Source: Verrucomicrobiota bacterium JB022
Lineage (GTDB): Bacteria > Verrucomicrobiota > Verrucomicrobiia > Opitutales > Oceanipulchritudinaceae
Reading direction: 5' to 3'
NCBI GenBank assembly: GCA_030673845.1
Contig: JAUTCQ010000002.1
Span: forward strand, 1 to 64,000
DNA: 64,000 nucleotides
In this document: positions 25,609 through 34,641 of the stretch, piece by piece
Position numbering within the stretch: position 1 is the stretch's first letter
How the letters are laid out: every line of letters starts with the position of its first letter
The notes under the pieces: model-generated
What the model was told of the DNA's origin: nothing
Seen by the model: the letters and a program-made list of their open reading frames with translations, nothing else
The model's database searches: none
Translations under genes and position numbers: made by a program

Positions 25609-26040
25609 ATGCTGCCGATCCTCATCACTTTCCTGACCCTCGTCCTCATCATGATTTGCGTGATCATGGTGACGGCCATCCTCATGCAACGTGCCAGCTC
25701 CGACGCGGGGATGGGCGCGGCCATGGGTGGCGGTGCGGCCGAGTCGGCCTTTGGCGCCGAGGCGGTCAACGTCCTCACCCGCGCCACCAAGTGGTCGGCC
25801 ATCGCTTTCTTCGTGATCGCCTTTGGCCTTTACCTGCTCCACATGGTCAACGAGCGCCCCGGCGCTGCTGCCACGCAAGATGGCGACGTGCTGGAGTTTG
25901 AAGAAGAAACCGCTCCGGCGGCCAACGAGATGGGCGGCGACAACCTGACTCTGCCCGAAGACGCCCAGTTTGCCCCGGTGGAGCCTGTTGAGCCGGCTCC
26001 GGCGCCTGCGACCGGCACGACGACCGCGCCGGCCCAGTAA
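25609..26040 (+). CDS. secG: Preprotein translocase subunit SecG
   Basis: A small inner-membrane subunit of the SecYEG channel. Two hydrophobic segments flank the conserved loop: the first ends in VTAILMQRASSDAGMGAAMG with GAAESAFG, the second is KWSAIAFFVIAFGLYLLHMV. At 143 residues it is longer than usual, with an acidic and Pro/Ala-rich tail of about 55 residues. The loop fits the family well. Confidence 0.92.
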   Translation: MLPILITFLTLVLIMICVIMVTAILMQRASSDAGMGAAMGGGAAESAFGAEAVNVLTRATKWSAIAFFVIAFGLYLLHMVNERPGAAATQDGDVLEFEEETAPAANEMGGDNLTLPEDAQFAPVEPVEPAPAPATGTTTAPAQ

Positions 26041-26083
26041 GCGGCCGCTGATTCAGTTTATTTTCGATGGGAGGGCGCTGGTT

Positions 26084-26317
26084 TCAGCGCTCTTCGTCGT
26101 TTAAATCCAGCACAAGCTTCTCCCGCTGGCCATCCTTGTGCACGAGCACCACGCTGCCGCCGTCGACGAGGGTGGTGACGATGGCATCCAACAGATACAG
26201 GGAGGTGCGGATGATCCGGTTGATATTGCCAATGCCCGTTAGTTCAATCAGGCGAAGGATCTTTTGGTCGCAGTCGGGGGCCAGACAAATGAGCGAGTCA
26301 GACGATACGGAGCGCAT
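26084..26317 (-). CDS. Small ribbon-helix-helix-like protein
   Basis: A 77-residue protein not firmly recognised. The middle (LIELTGIGNINRIIRTSLYL) has the spacing of a ribbon-helix-helix DNA-binding unit, and the end (GGSVVLVHKDGQREKLVLDL) resembles small stand-alone regulators of that type. No toxin gene is adjacent. Convergent with secG, with only about 40 bases between. Confidence 0.5.
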   Translation of the reverse strand: MRSVSSDSLICLAPDCDQKILRLIELTGIGNINRIIRTSLYLLDAIVTTLVDGGSVVLVHKDGQREKLVLDLNDEER

Positions 26318-26405
26318 GGGGTGTTGGGGTAGGAGGGTTACGTCTCTGTGACGGGGGTGTTACATAAATCGGCCTGATTCGCTGCCTCCTTTAGGCTTAT
26401 CACGC

Positions 26406-26434
26406 AAAAAAAGCCCGGCTTTGTAAGGCCGGGC
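26406..26434 (-). terminator. Rho-independent terminator
   Basis: Minus-strand reading: GCCCGGC/GCCGGGC 7-bp stem, 8-base loop, then seven T's. It ends the DUF5069 gene transcript. Confidence 0.85.
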
Positions 26435-26476
26435 GCTTGAGGTGGGTAAAATGTTATCAGCCTGAGAGCCAGCGGC

Positions 26477-27007
26477 TTACCACTTGCCTTTGGTGCGGCC
26501 TTCGACCCAGTTGACGATGGCGGTATCATCGTTCTCGTTGTCCATCACCACGCGCAGGAATTCGGCCGGGTGGATGTCGTTGGTCTTGAAGAAGCGCCGG
26601 TCGCCGCCGCAGCCATACATGATGTCGTGGCTCAGCTCGCCGCGCAGCTTGGCCTTGGCTTTGGGCAGGATGCGGGGCAGCCAGTCGATGCCGCGCACGC
26701 TGCTGTCTTTGGGCGGGAGCGTCGCTGGGTCGAGCACCTTGCCGGTCGGCTTGCTCTTCTGGCGCACGAGGAAGTAGTAGCGGCGGATGTCGGCCAGCAG
26801 GGCAAAGGTGCTGTAGTCCGGCTCCTGGCCAGAGCACCAGTCTTCGGCAAAGTCGTAGATCTCCTGCGGCGTCGCGCCGATGGAGCGCACGAACTCCAGC
26901 TGCTCGCCTTCAAAATAGGTGCTGGAATCGCGGTTGCCCTCTTCATACAGCTTCACGGCGTGTTCCCACACCCCGCGCAGGCGCTTCTGGTAGTCGTAGT
27001 TCTTCAT
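26477..27007 (-). CDS. DUF5069 domain protein
   Basis: A 176-residue soluble protein of unknown function. The C-terminal half matches DUF5069 style: IDWLPRILPKAKAKLRGEL, then MYGCGGDRRFF and the acidic end DDTAIVNWVEG. The N-terminal half is rich in helices with several Trp and Tyr (LRGVWEHAVKLYEEG). A single gene with its own terminator. Nothing nearby suggests a role. Confidence 0.65.
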   Translation of the reverse strand: MKNYDYQKRLRGVWEHAVKLYEEGNRDSSTYFEGEQLEFVRSIGATPQEIYDFAEDWCSGQEPDYSTFALLADIRRYYFLVRQKSKPTGKVLDPATLPPKDSSVRGIDWLPRILPKAKAKLRGELSHDIMYGCGGDRRFFKTNDIHPAEFLRVVMDNENDDTAIVNWVEGRTKGKW

Positions 27008-27074
27008 AACATCGAGAAAGATACCAGACTATGCGGTCTACCCCCGTCTGGCAATCGTGGAGCGCAAGTTTATC

Positions 27075-27653
27075 CTACGGCGTGCGCACCCAGCCCACGA
27101 CTGCGCCGACGAGGCCGCCTAGGATGTGGGCAAAGCGCGCGATCTCATGACCGCCCACCTCGTTGGAGCCCGCGATCGAGGCGGCAATCTCCTGCCCCAG
27201 GAAGAGCAGGGCCACCAGCAGAAAGGTAAGGGGGATCGTGCCGCTCTTGGCCCGGCTGAAGCTCGACAGCACGATGAACGCAAAGACCACGCCGCTGGCC
27301 CCGAGCAGGGTGCCGGGGAAGATCAGCGCCATCGCCATCCCCGTAACAAAGGCCGTGATCAGCGTCGTGACCAGAAGGGTCTGCCAGCCGTATTTCTCCT
27401 CCAGCATCGGCCCCAGCAGGAGGATGAGAAAGATGTTGCTCGCGAGGTGTTCGGCGTTGGCATGCCCCAGCACGTGCGTGAAGAGGCGGATGTAGGTCAG
27501 CGCGTGCGACCAGTCGGGATTGTGCTGGATGCTGAAAAAGCCGGCGTTGGCCGCTCCGCCGCTCAACAAGGCGATGACCAGCGCTACGATGCAAAGCAGC
27601 GCGTAGGTCAGCGTAAAGGGCGCGTTGTAGTCGAGGCGGAGCGAGCGGGGCAT
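27075..27653 (-). CDS. Rhomboid family intramembrane serine protease
   Basis: A membrane protease that cuts transmembrane segments of substrate proteins. The catalytic dyad is Ser120 in LGASGVVFAF and His176 in AHILGGLVGA, with the HANAEHLASN segment on the earlier helix in the expected place. Six hydrophobic segments; 192 residues. The ATG used is two codons inside the longest frame, which begins with GTG. The substrate is unknown. Confidence 0.9.
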   Translation of the reverse strand: MPRSLRLDYNAPFTLTYALLCIVALVIALLSGGAANAGFFSIQHNPDWSHALTYIRLFTHVLGHANAEHLASNIFLILLLGPMLEEKYGWQTLLVTTLITAFVTGMAMALIFPGTLLGASGVVFAFIVLSSFSRAKSGTIPLTFLLVALLFLGQEIAASIAGSNEVGGHEIARFAHILGGLVGAVVGWVRTP

Positions 27654-27742
27654 GCGCACAGCATACCCCCAGATCAGGCTCAGGCAAGCACAGCCCGCAG
27701 ATGTGCGCTTTACACCACCGCCCAGTTCCTTAGCCTAGCCCC

Positions 27743-28240
27743 ATGAGTCTGTCCGTGGAGCCGGAGGAGCAGGGAATGACATCCATCGTGGACGAGGTGG
27801 CGGCGCTGGTGGCCCGCCAAGGCACCCGCCCCAGTTGGGACGAATATTTCATGTCCACCGCGCTCCTGCTCTCGACCCGTTCGGCCTGCGAGCGGCTGCA
27901 CGTGGGCTGTGTGCTCGTGAGCGGCGGAGACCAGAGTAACCGGATCATCGCGGCAGGCTACAACGGCTTCCTGCCCGGCTCGCCCCACCTCAGCCGCGTG
28001 CGCGACGGCCATGAACAGGCGACCGTGCACGCCGAGCAAAACGCGATTGCCGACGCTGCACGTCGGGGCGTTTCGCTGGAAGGGGCAACTGCCTACATTA
28101 CGCACTTTCCTTGTATAAATTGCGCCAAGATGTTAGCTGCTGCAGGGATACGGACGATTAAGTATCACATCGACTACCGCAACGATCCCATCGCCCACGA
28201 GCTTTTGACCGAGGCGGGCGTGACGATCAGCCAGTTTTAG
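27743..28240 (+). CDS. Cytidine/deoxycytidylate deaminase family protein
   Basis: A zinc-dependent deaminase of 165 residues, most like dCMP deaminases, which supply dUMP for thymidylate synthesis. The zinc motif is complete: VHAEQNAI provides His and the catalytic Glu, and FPCINCAKML provides the two Cys ligands. The N-terminal segment (WDEYFMSTALLLSTRSACER) and CVLV are typical. Followed by yqgE after 14 bases. Confidence 0.88.
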   Translation: MSLSVEPEEQGMTSIVDEVAALVARQGTRPSWDEYFMSTALLLSTRSACERLHVGCVLVSGGDQSNRIIAAGYNGFLPGSPHLSRVRDGHEQATVHAEQNAIADAARRGVSLEGATAYITHFPCINCAKMLAAAGIRTIKYHIDYRNDPIAHELLTEAGVTISQF

Positions 28241-28254
28241 CAGCACGCAAATCT

Positions 28255-28815
28255 ATGCGAGATATCAATATCAGCGGCCCCAGCCTGCGGGGAAACCTCC
28301 TCGTGGCGCATCCCAGCCTGCTCGATCCCAATTTCCAACGCAGCGTCGTCCTGCTCTCCGCTCATACGGAGGAAGACGGGGCCCTCGGCGTGATTATCAA
28401 TCGCCCGCTCGACAAGACGCTAGGCGACGTGCGTACCGAAGTCTCCGAGGGCGTGCTTTCGGAGATTCCCCTCTACGAAGGCGGCCCGGTCGCGACCGAC
28501 CAGATCATCCTCGTGGCCTGGAAGTGGGACATGGTGGAGGCGACCTTCCAACTCTACTTCGGCGTGGCCGATGAGACGCTGCAGGAGATGATGGCCGAAG
28601 AGCCCAACCTCATCGTGCGGGCCTTTGTCGGCTACTCCGGCTGGTCCGGAGGCCAGATGGAAGACGAGCTGAAAGAAAAGGCGTGGCTCGTGGCCCCGAT
28701 CCGCAAGGACTATCTCGACGAGGAAGAAGAGCAGATCTGGCGACACATCCTCAAACACGAAGACCCAAAGCTGGCCTTCTTTGCCGACGCGCCCGACGAT
28801 CCCTCGCTCAATTAA
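28255..28815 (+). CDS. YqgE/AlgH family protein
   Basis: A conserved UPF0301 protein of 186 residues. It opens with LRGNLLVAHPSLLDPNFQRS and VVLLSAHTEEDGALGVIINR and has the FVGYSGWSGGQMEDEL segment diagnostic of the family. Its molecular role is unclear; regulatory effects are reported for some members. Probably cotranscribed with the deaminase gene. Confidence 0.92.
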   Translation: MRDINISGPSLRGNLLVAHPSLLDPNFQRSVVLLSAHTEEDGALGVIINRPLDKTLGDVRTEVSEGVLSEIPLYEGGPVATDQIILVAWKWDMVEATFQLYFGVADETLQEMMAEEPNLIVRAFVGYSGWSGGQMEDELKEKAWLVAPIRKDYLDEEEEQIWRHILKHEDPKLAFFADAPDDPSLN

Positions 28816-28986
28816 CGCGTCTTAGATTAAGATGATCAGAGGGTTCCGCGATGTCGCGATGCCAAAAATAGCGTAAAATTCACCTCAAGCGCGCTACTTT
28901 TCGTTGTCCCTCGCTGCCGAATCCTGCTTTTTACCTTTTGGACCTCTTCTTGTCATTCGAATCTTACCTTTACTTCATCTGTCTCT

Positions 28987-30042
28987 ATGTCCGTTAAAAA
29001 AGCGCTGATTACTGGCATCACTGGTCAAGATGGCTCTTACCTGGCTGAGCAGCTTCTGGCCAAGGGCTATGAAGTGCACGGCATGATCCGCCGCGCCAGC
29101 AGCTTCAACACTGATCGCATCGATCACTTGTTCGAAGATCCGGAGGTTCACGGGGTGAATTTCTTCCTCCACCACGGCGACCTGACGGACTCCAGTAACC
29201 TGAACCGCCTGCTCGATCGCATCGCGCCCGACGAAATTTACAACCTTGGCGCGCAAAGCCACGTGAAGGTATCATTCGACGTGCCGGAGTACACGGCGGA
29301 TGTCGACGCCATCGGCGTGCTGCGCTTCCTCGACGCCATCAAGGAAGTGGGCCTTAAGGACAAGACCCGCTTTTACCAGGCTTCGACCTCCGAGCTGTAC
29401 GGCCTCGTGCAGGAAGTCCCGCAGTCGGAGACGACCCCCTTCTACCCGCGCTCGCCCTACGGCGTGGCCAAGCTCTACGGCTACTGGATCGTGGTCAACT
29501 ACCGCGAAGCCTACGGCATCCACGCCAGCAACGGTATCCTTTTTAACCACGAGAGCCCCCGGCGGGGCGAAACCTTCGTGACGCGCAAGATCACGATGGC
29601 CGCTGCCCGCATCGCGCTCGGTCAGCAGAAGGTGCTCAGCCTGGGTAACCTAGATGCCCGTCGCGACTGGGGTTACGCCCCGGAATATACCGAAGGCATG
29701 TGGCAAATGCTGCAGGCCGATCAGCCGGAGGACTTTGTGCTCGCTACTGGAGAAACCCATACGGTGCGCGAGTTCTGCCTTCACGCTTTTGCCGAGCTGG
29801 GCATCGAGCTCGAGTTCTCGGGCGAAGGCGTCGACGAAGTGGGCCGCAACACCAAGACGGGCGACGTCGTGGTGGCGGTCGATCCCCGCTACTTCCGCCC
29901 CGCCGAAGTCGACCTGCTGATCGGCGACCCGACCAAGGCTGCAGAGAAGCTGGGTTGGAAGCCGCAGACCACCTTCAAGGACCTGGTGTCGATCATGGCC
30001 AAGGCCGATCACGACCTGCTGGTCCACAACCGGCGCGCCTAA
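28987..30042 (+). CDS. gmd: GDP-mannose 4,6-dehydratase
   Basis: First step of GDP-L-fucose synthesis: GDP-mannose to GDP-4-keto-6-deoxymannose, NADP-dependent. An SDR fold with [15 protein letters not shown], the [14 protein letters not shown] nucleotide-sugar segment, and the catalytic Ser/Tyr/Lys set ([18 protein letters not shown]). Later [15 protein letters not shown] is typical. The length of 351 residues is normal. Forms a pair with the next gene, 6 bases downstream. Confidence 0.97.
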   Translation: MSVKKALITGITGQDGSYLAEQLLAKGYEVHGMIRRASSFNTDRIDHLFEDPEVHGVNFFLHHGDLTDSSNLNRLLDRIAPDEIYNLGAQSHVKVSFDVPEYTADVDAIGVLRFLDAIKEVGLKDKTRFYQASTSELYGLVQEVPQSETTPFYPRSPYGVAKLYGYWIVVNYREAYGIHASNGILFNHESPRRGETFVTRKITMAAARIALGQQKVLSLGNLDARRDWGYAPEYTEGMWQMLQADQPEDFVLATGETHTVREFCLHAFAELGIELEFSGEGVDEVGRNTKTGDVVVAVDPRYFRPAEVDLLIGDPTKAAEKLGWKPQTTFKDLVSIMAKADHDLLVHNRRA

Positions 30043-30048
30043 GCCCTC

Positions 30049-30999
30049 ATGAACCCGGAATCCCGCATCTTCGTCGCCGGCCACCGTGGCATGGTGGGCT
30101 CCGCCCTCGTGCGCGGCCTGCAAGCTGCCGGCTACGGCCACGTTCTCACCGCGCCCCGCTCGGAGCTGGATTTGACCGACGCGGCCGCCGTGCTCGATTA
30201 CTACCGCCAGGAAAAGCCGGAGGTGGCCATCATCGCCGCCGCCAAGGTGGGCGGGATCGAGGCCAACCGCAGCTACCCGGCTGAGTTCCTCTTCGAGAAC
30301 CTAGCCATCGCGCAAAACACCATCCACGGCGCGTGGAAGGCGGGCGTGAAGCGCGTGCTCTTCCTCGGCAGCAGCTGCATCTACCCGCGCAAGGCCAGCC
30401 AGCCGATCCGCGAGAGCGAGCTGCTCAAAGGCCCGCTGGAGCAGACCAACGAAGCCTACGCGATTGCCAAGATCGCCGGCCTCAAGCTCTGCCAGTATTA
30501 CCGCCAGCAGTATGGTGTGCTCTTCCACAGCGCCATGCCGACGAACCTTTACGGCCCGGGCGACAACTACCACCCGGAGCACTCGCACGTGATGCCGGCC
30601 CTCATCCGCCGCTTCCATGAGGCCAAGGAGACGAAGGCCCCCACCGTTACCATGTGGGGCACCGGTCGCCCGCGCCGCGAGTTCCTGCACGTCGACGACC
30701 TCGCCTCGGCCTGCATCCACCTGCTCCAGCTCGAAAACCCGCCGGACTGGGTCAACGCCGGGGTGGGGGAAGACCTCTCGATTCGCGAGCTGGCCGACAT
30801 GGTGGTCGAAACCGTGGGCTACGAAGGTGAACTGGTGCACGACTATTCGAAGCCCGACGGCACTCCCCGCAAGCTGCTCGACGTGAGCCTCCTCAAGTCC
30901 ACTGGCTGGGAGCCCAAGATCAGCCTCCGTGAAGGCCTCAAGCAAACCTACGCCGACTTCCTCTCCCGCAAGGCCGAGGGCTCGCTGCGCGCGGTTTAG
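30049..30999 (+). CDS. fcl: GDP-L-fucose synthase
   Basis: Converts the keto-deoxy intermediate to GDP-L-fucose by epimerisation and reduction. An SDR enzyme of 316 residues with [14 protein letters not shown] at the N-terminus, [15 protein letters not shown], the YAIAKIAG catalytic Tyr/Lys segment and [19 protein letters not shown]. Cotranscribed with gmd. The product would feed surface glycan assembly, possibly but not provably the block near the left end. Confidence 0.97.
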   Translation: MNPESRIFVAGHRGMVGSALVRGLQAAGYGHVLTAPRSELDLTDAAAVLDYYRQEKPEVAIIAAAKVGGIEANRSYPAEFLFENLAIAQNTIHGAWKAGVKRVLFLGSSCIYPRKASQPIRESELLKGPLEQTNEAYAIAKIAGLKLCQYYRQQYGVLFHSAMPTNLYGPGDNYHPEHSHVMPALIRRFHEAKETKAPTVTMWGTGRPRREFLHVDDLASACIHLLQLENPPDWVNAGVGEDLSIRELADMVVETVGYEGELVHDYSKPDGTPRKLLDVSLLKSTGWEPKISLREGLKQTYADFLSRKAEGSLRAV

Positions 31000-31021
31000 G
31001 TCCTCTCCGTTTGTATTTTAC

Positions 31022-31056
31022 AAGGTCGCCATGACATCAGTCGGGCGGCCTTTTTT
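31022..31056 (+). terminator. Rho-independent terminator of gmd-fcl
   Basis: A 9-bp stem with one G-U pair (AAGGTCGCC with GGCGGCCTT), a 13-base loop and a run of T's. Confidence 0.85.
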
Positions 31057-31098
31057 GTAGTCGCAACGCCCGCTGGAGCCGCTCATCCTCAGCCTCGC

Positions 31099-32223
31099 AT
31101 GGAGCCCTTCAAGAACCTCTTCAATCCCGACGTTATTCGTGCCATGGCGCGCTCGCTGGAGCGCAGTTGGGCGGACTTCCCTAGGGCGAAGTTCGAGCAG
31201 ATCGCGCTCGACGGGCTGGAAGAGCTGGAGCTGAAGGCCCGCTCCGAACAGATCGTGAAGGCGCTGGAGGCAACGCTGCCCGATGACTTTGCCGCTGCCA
31301 CTCCCGTCTTGCTGGAGGCGCTGCATCCGCACACCGATGGTTTTGACCGCGCCGACCCGGAGGCCATGGACCACGGTGTCAACGGCTGGGCGATCATGCC
31401 GATGACGGAATACGTCGGGCGGCATGGGCAGCAGCATTTCGAGCTGGCGCTGGAGATCGAGCGTGAGCTGACGAAGCGCTTCTCTTCGGAGTTTGGCATC
31501 CGCCACCTGATCGCGGCCGATCCGCAACGCGCGGTGGCGGTTTTCCGAGGTTGGACGAACGACCCCAACGAGCATGTGCGCCGACTCGTAAGCGAAGGCA
31601 CGCGCCCGCGCCTGCCTTGGGGCATCCGGCTGCAGTGCTTCATCGCGGAGCCCGAAATGTGTTTGCCGCTGCTCGAAGCCTTGCGCGACGACCCGAGCGA
31701 ATACGTCCGCCGCTCCGTCGCCAACCACCTCAACGACATCGCGAAAGACCACCCGGACCTGGTCGTGAAGATCGCGCGCGACTGGTGGAAAAAGGCCCCT
31801 GCGCCGCGCAAAAAGCTGCTGCGCCACGCCCTGCGCACGCTCCTGAAGCAAGGCCACTCCGGGGCGCTCGAGCTGATGGGCCACCGGGCCGCCAGTTGGG
31901 ACGACGTGCAGCTCGAAATCCTCACGCCCACCGTGCGCGTTGGGGACAAGCTGGGCTTCCGCTTCCGGGGCAAGCTTGCCGAGCCGCTCGATTCGCTCCG
32001 GCTCGATTACACCGTGCACTACCTCAAGGCCAACGGGCAGCTATCGCCCAAAGTCTTCCGCTGGAAAGTCGAGTCCAATGTCCCTGCAGGCGCTTGGGTC
32101 GGCGAACGCCAGCACTCCTTCAAAGTCGTCACCACCCGCCGCTACTACCCCGGCCCCCACGAACTCGACATCATCGCCAATGGCCAAGTCGTCGCGCGGG
32201 CAAAATTCGAATTGGAGGAGTGA
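31099..32223 (+). CDS. DNA alkylation repair protein, AlkD-like
   Basis: A 374-residue all-helical protein of HEAT-like repeats. The repeats are visible as GIRHLIAADPQRAVAVFRGW, DPNEHVRRLVSEGTRPRLPW and DPSEYVRRSVANHLNDIAKD, the usual order in AlkD-type 3-methyladenine/7-methylguanine glycosylase relatives; the SEGTRPRLPW segment is highly typical. A C-terminal beta-rich tail (about 100 residues) follows. Family members differ in whether they have glycosylase activity. The gene ends directly before a palindromic repeat. Confidence 0.85.
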   Translation: MEPFKNLFNPDVIRAMARSLERSWADFPRAKFEQIALDGLEELELKARSEQIVKALEATLPDDFAAATPVLLEALHPHTDGFDRADPEAMDHGVNGWAIMPMTEYVGRHGQQHFELALEIERELTKRFSSEFGIRHLIAADPQRAVAVFRGWTNDPNEHVRRLVSEGTRPRLPWGIRLQCFIAEPEMCLPLLEALRDDPSEYVRRSVANHLNDIAKDHPDLVVKIARDWWKKAPAPRKKLLRHALRTLLKQGHSGALELMGHRAASWDDVQLEILTPTVRVGDKLGFRFRGKLAEPLDSLRLDYTVHYLKANGQLSPKVFRWKVESNVPAGAWVGERQHSFKVVTTRRYYPGPHELDIIANGQVVARAKFELEE

Positions 32224-32224
32224 A

Positions 32225-32377
32225 TTGAACAGGAGTTAAAAGAGGAAAAAGAGTTTTAAAACAGAAGAACACAAAGAACTCAAAGAAGGGATCAAGAAGC
32301 GCACCCCATCCCACTTCTTCGCGTTCTTTGTGTTCTTCTGTAAATCTTAATTCTGAACTCCCCAAACTCCTGTTCAA
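32225..32377. repeat. Palindromic repeat A, copy 1
   Basis: An imperfect palindrome of about 153 bases. Outer arms TTGAACAGGAGTT/AACTCCTGTTCAA are perfect; an inner 19-bp arm (ACAGAAGAACACAAAGAAC at 32261 with its complement ending at 32341) is also perfect. It lies between the convergent AlkD-like and ispG genes. It shares both arm sequences with copy 2. Confidence 0.92.
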
Positions 32378-32393
32378 AATCCCATCCTTGTCT

Positions 32394-34448
32394 CTACACC
32401 TCGACCGGCTTGGGCTCTTGCCATTTGCCGTGGTGTTTGATCAGGGCGATGAGTTCGTCGACGGCTTCGGCGCTGGGGATGTGGTATTTCACGCACTCCT
32501 TGCCCACGTAGAGGTTTACCTTGCCGGGTGCGCCGCCGACGTAGCCAAAGTCGGCATCGGCCATTTCGCCGGGGCCGTTTACGATGCAGCCCATTACGGC
32601 GATCGTTACGCCCTTGAGATGCCCGGTGGCACTGCGGATACGCTGGGTGGTCGTCTGGAGATCGAAGAGTGTGCGACCGCAGCTTGGGCAGGCGACGTAT
32701 TCCGTGCGGGTCGTACGGGCACGTGAGCCCTGTAGAATGCCGTAGCTCAAGGCGAGGGCCTGACGCGGGTCGGGCACCGTTTCGACGCTGATCAGGTCGC
32801 CGATTCCGTCGCAGATCAGGCCGCCGGAGAGGATCGAGGCCTCCAGCAGTTGGTCCCCGAAATACGGCTGCGGGTCGAGCGCGTTGGCCACCGTGTTGCG
32901 GATCCAGATAGGGGCCTTCAGGCCCAGTGCGTTCACCACTTCCGCCAACTGACGATACGCGCCGAGCGGGTGCAAGGGCTGGGCGGGGTCGGGCGCGCCG
33001 AGGGTAAAGATCAGTTGGCCCTTGGGCGCGGCGGCCAGGACATCCGCAAGTGCCGGCAGGTCGACCGGGTCGGCATTCACGGCCAGGCGCAAATCGAAGC
33101 GGGCGGCGAGGGCGATGCGGTTCTCCAGGCGACCGGTGTCGGCGGCTTCAAAATAGTCGAGCAGCACATCGCCTGCGGTCCACGCAACTGCCTCCAGGTC
33201 GGCGGCTTCGATGGGGCCCGAAAGCTCCCAGACGCAGGCGTCGACGAGCGGGCGCAACGCCTCGCGCAGCGGCGCGACTTGGGCGAGATCTTCGGCCTGC
33301 TCCAGGCGCACCTGTAACAGCTCGGCCTTGGCTTCGCCCGCTTGACGCTGCACCGGCTTGAGCGCATCGACGATTGCCGGGAGGCCGGCGGAAAGGGGCT
33401 GCGGGCTCGGCAACACCACGCGAGGGGGCTCCAGTGCGTTCAGCGGCAGCTTCCCGCCCAGCGGTTGCAGCTCCACCGCGCGGCGGCGGAACTCGAACGG
33501 GTTCACCGTATCGGGGGCAGTGCGGACGTTGCCTTGCACTTCCGCCGCTCGGGCCCAGAGCGTTTCGGCCTTGCGCGCCAGGTCTTTCGCCACGGGCACT
33601 TCGTAGACCGGGTCTTCGGTCAACGATACGCGGATGGTGTCGCCGAGGCCGTCATAGAGCAGGCTGCCGATGCCGATGGCGCTCTTGGTGCGGGCGTCGT
33701 CGCCGTCTCCGGCTTCGGTCACGCCGAGGTGGAGGGGGTAGCGCATGTCTTCGGCGGCCATCTTGGCGACCATCAGGCGGTAGGCCTGGATCATCACCTT
33801 CGGGTTGCTCGCCTTCATCGAGAGCACGATGCCGTGGAAGCCATGACTCTCCGCGATACGGATAAATTCCAGCGCGCTCTCGCACATGCCCAGCGGCGAG
33901 TCGCCGTAGCGGTTCATGATGCGGTCGCTCAGGCTGCCGTGGTTGGTGCCGATGCGCATGGCGCGGCCCAGCTCCTTGCAGCGCAGCACGATGGGAGAGA
34001 AGGCCTCGTGCAGGCGCTCCAGCTCTTCGACATACTCGCGGTCGTTGTATTCGCGCTGGGCAAACTTCTTCTTGTCCGCGTAGTTGCCGGGGTTGATCCG
34101 CACCTTCTCGACCCACTTGGCGGCCTCCATCGCGGCCTTGGGGAGAAAGTGGATGTCGGCCACGAGCGGGATGTGCTCAAAGCCGGCAGCGGTGAACTGC
34201 GCGCGGATGTCCTTCAACGCTTCAGCGGCGGCCACGTTGGGCGCGGTGATGCGCACGATTTCGCAGCCCACCTCGGCCAATGCGATACATTGGCGCACGG
34301 TCGCCTCGACGTCCTGCGTGGGCGTCGTCGTCATCGACTGCACGCGGATCGGATTGCTCCCGCCCACACCGACGGGCCCCACCCGCACCTCACGCGATAA
34401 GCGACGCTGCGATACGAAACGGCTGCTGCAATACGCTGGAAGGCTCAT
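32394..34448 (-). CDS. ispG: (E)-4-hydroxy-3-methylbut-2-enyl-diphosphate synthase, long form
   Basis: Iron-sulfur enzyme of the MEP isoprenoid pathway. At 684 residues it is the long type known from plants, Chlamydiae and related phyla, with an extra central domain of about 250 residues between the TIM-barrel (IRVQSMTTTPTQDVEATV; PLVADIHFLPKAAMEAAKWV) and the C-terminal cluster domain. The [4Fe-4S] ligands sit in CPSCGRTLFDLQ and GCIVNGPGEMADADFGY. dxr, another gene of the same pathway, is two genes upstream. The gene is bracketed by two copies of repeat A. Confidence 0.96.
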   Translation of the reverse strand: MSLPAYCSSRFVSQRRLSREVRVGPVGVGGSNPIRVQSMTTTPTQDVEATVRQCIALAEVGCEIVRITAPNVAAAEALKDIRAQFTAAGFEHIPLVADIHFLPKAAMEAAKWVEKVRINPGNYADKKKFAQREYNDREYVEELERLHEAFSPIVLRCKELGRAMRIGTNHGSLSDRIMNRYGDSPLGMCESALEFIRIAESHGFHGIVLSMKASNPKVMIQAYRLMVAKMAAEDMRYPLHLGVTEAGDGDDARTKSAIGIGSLLYDGLGDTIRVSLTEDPVYEVPVAKDLARKAETLWARAAEVQGNVRTAPDTVNPFEFRRRAVELQPLGGKLPLNALEPPRVVLPSPQPLSAGLPAIVDALKPVQRQAGEAKAELLQVRLEQAEDLAQVAPLREALRPLVDACVWELSGPIEAADLEAVAWTAGDVLLDYFEAADTGRLENRIALAARFDLRLAVNADPVDLPALADVLAAAPKGQLIFTLGAPDPAQPLHPLGAYRQLAEVVNALGLKAPIWIRNTVANALDPQPYFGDQLLEASILSGGLICDGIGDLISVETVPDPRQALALSYGILQGSRARTTRTEYVACPSCGRTLFDLQTTTQRIRSATGHLKGVTIAVMGCIVNGPGEMADADFGYVGGAPGKVNLYVGKECVKYHIPSAEAVDELIALIKHHGKWQEPKPVEV

Positions 34449-34467
34449 AAAGAAAAGGGAATTGGAA

Positions 34468-34630
34468 TGAACAGGAGTTAAAAGGAGTGAAAAAGAGTTT
34501 TAAACAGAAGAACACAAAGAGCACGAAGTTAAGGTAATGGATTAATTCAAATCCTACTTCTTCGTGTCCTTCGTGCTCTTCTGTAAGTCCTTATTCTGAA
34601 CTCTTTTTCACTCCTTTTAACTCCTGTTCA
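34468..34630. repeat. Palindromic repeat A, copy 2
   Basis: A palindrome of 163 bases with a perfect 32-bp outer inverted repeat (34468-34499 with 34599-34630) and an inner arm ACAGAAGAACACAAAGAGCACGAAG matched with one mismatch. It separates rseP from ispG. The RNA would fold into a very stable hairpin. Confidence 0.94.
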
Positions 34631-34641
34631 AATAATCGAAT

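Noticed and set aside
30043..30048. gmd-fcl as part of the left-hand glycan block
   Set aside because: More than 20 kb of unrelated genes lie between and composition differs; a functional link is possible but not shown by the sequence.
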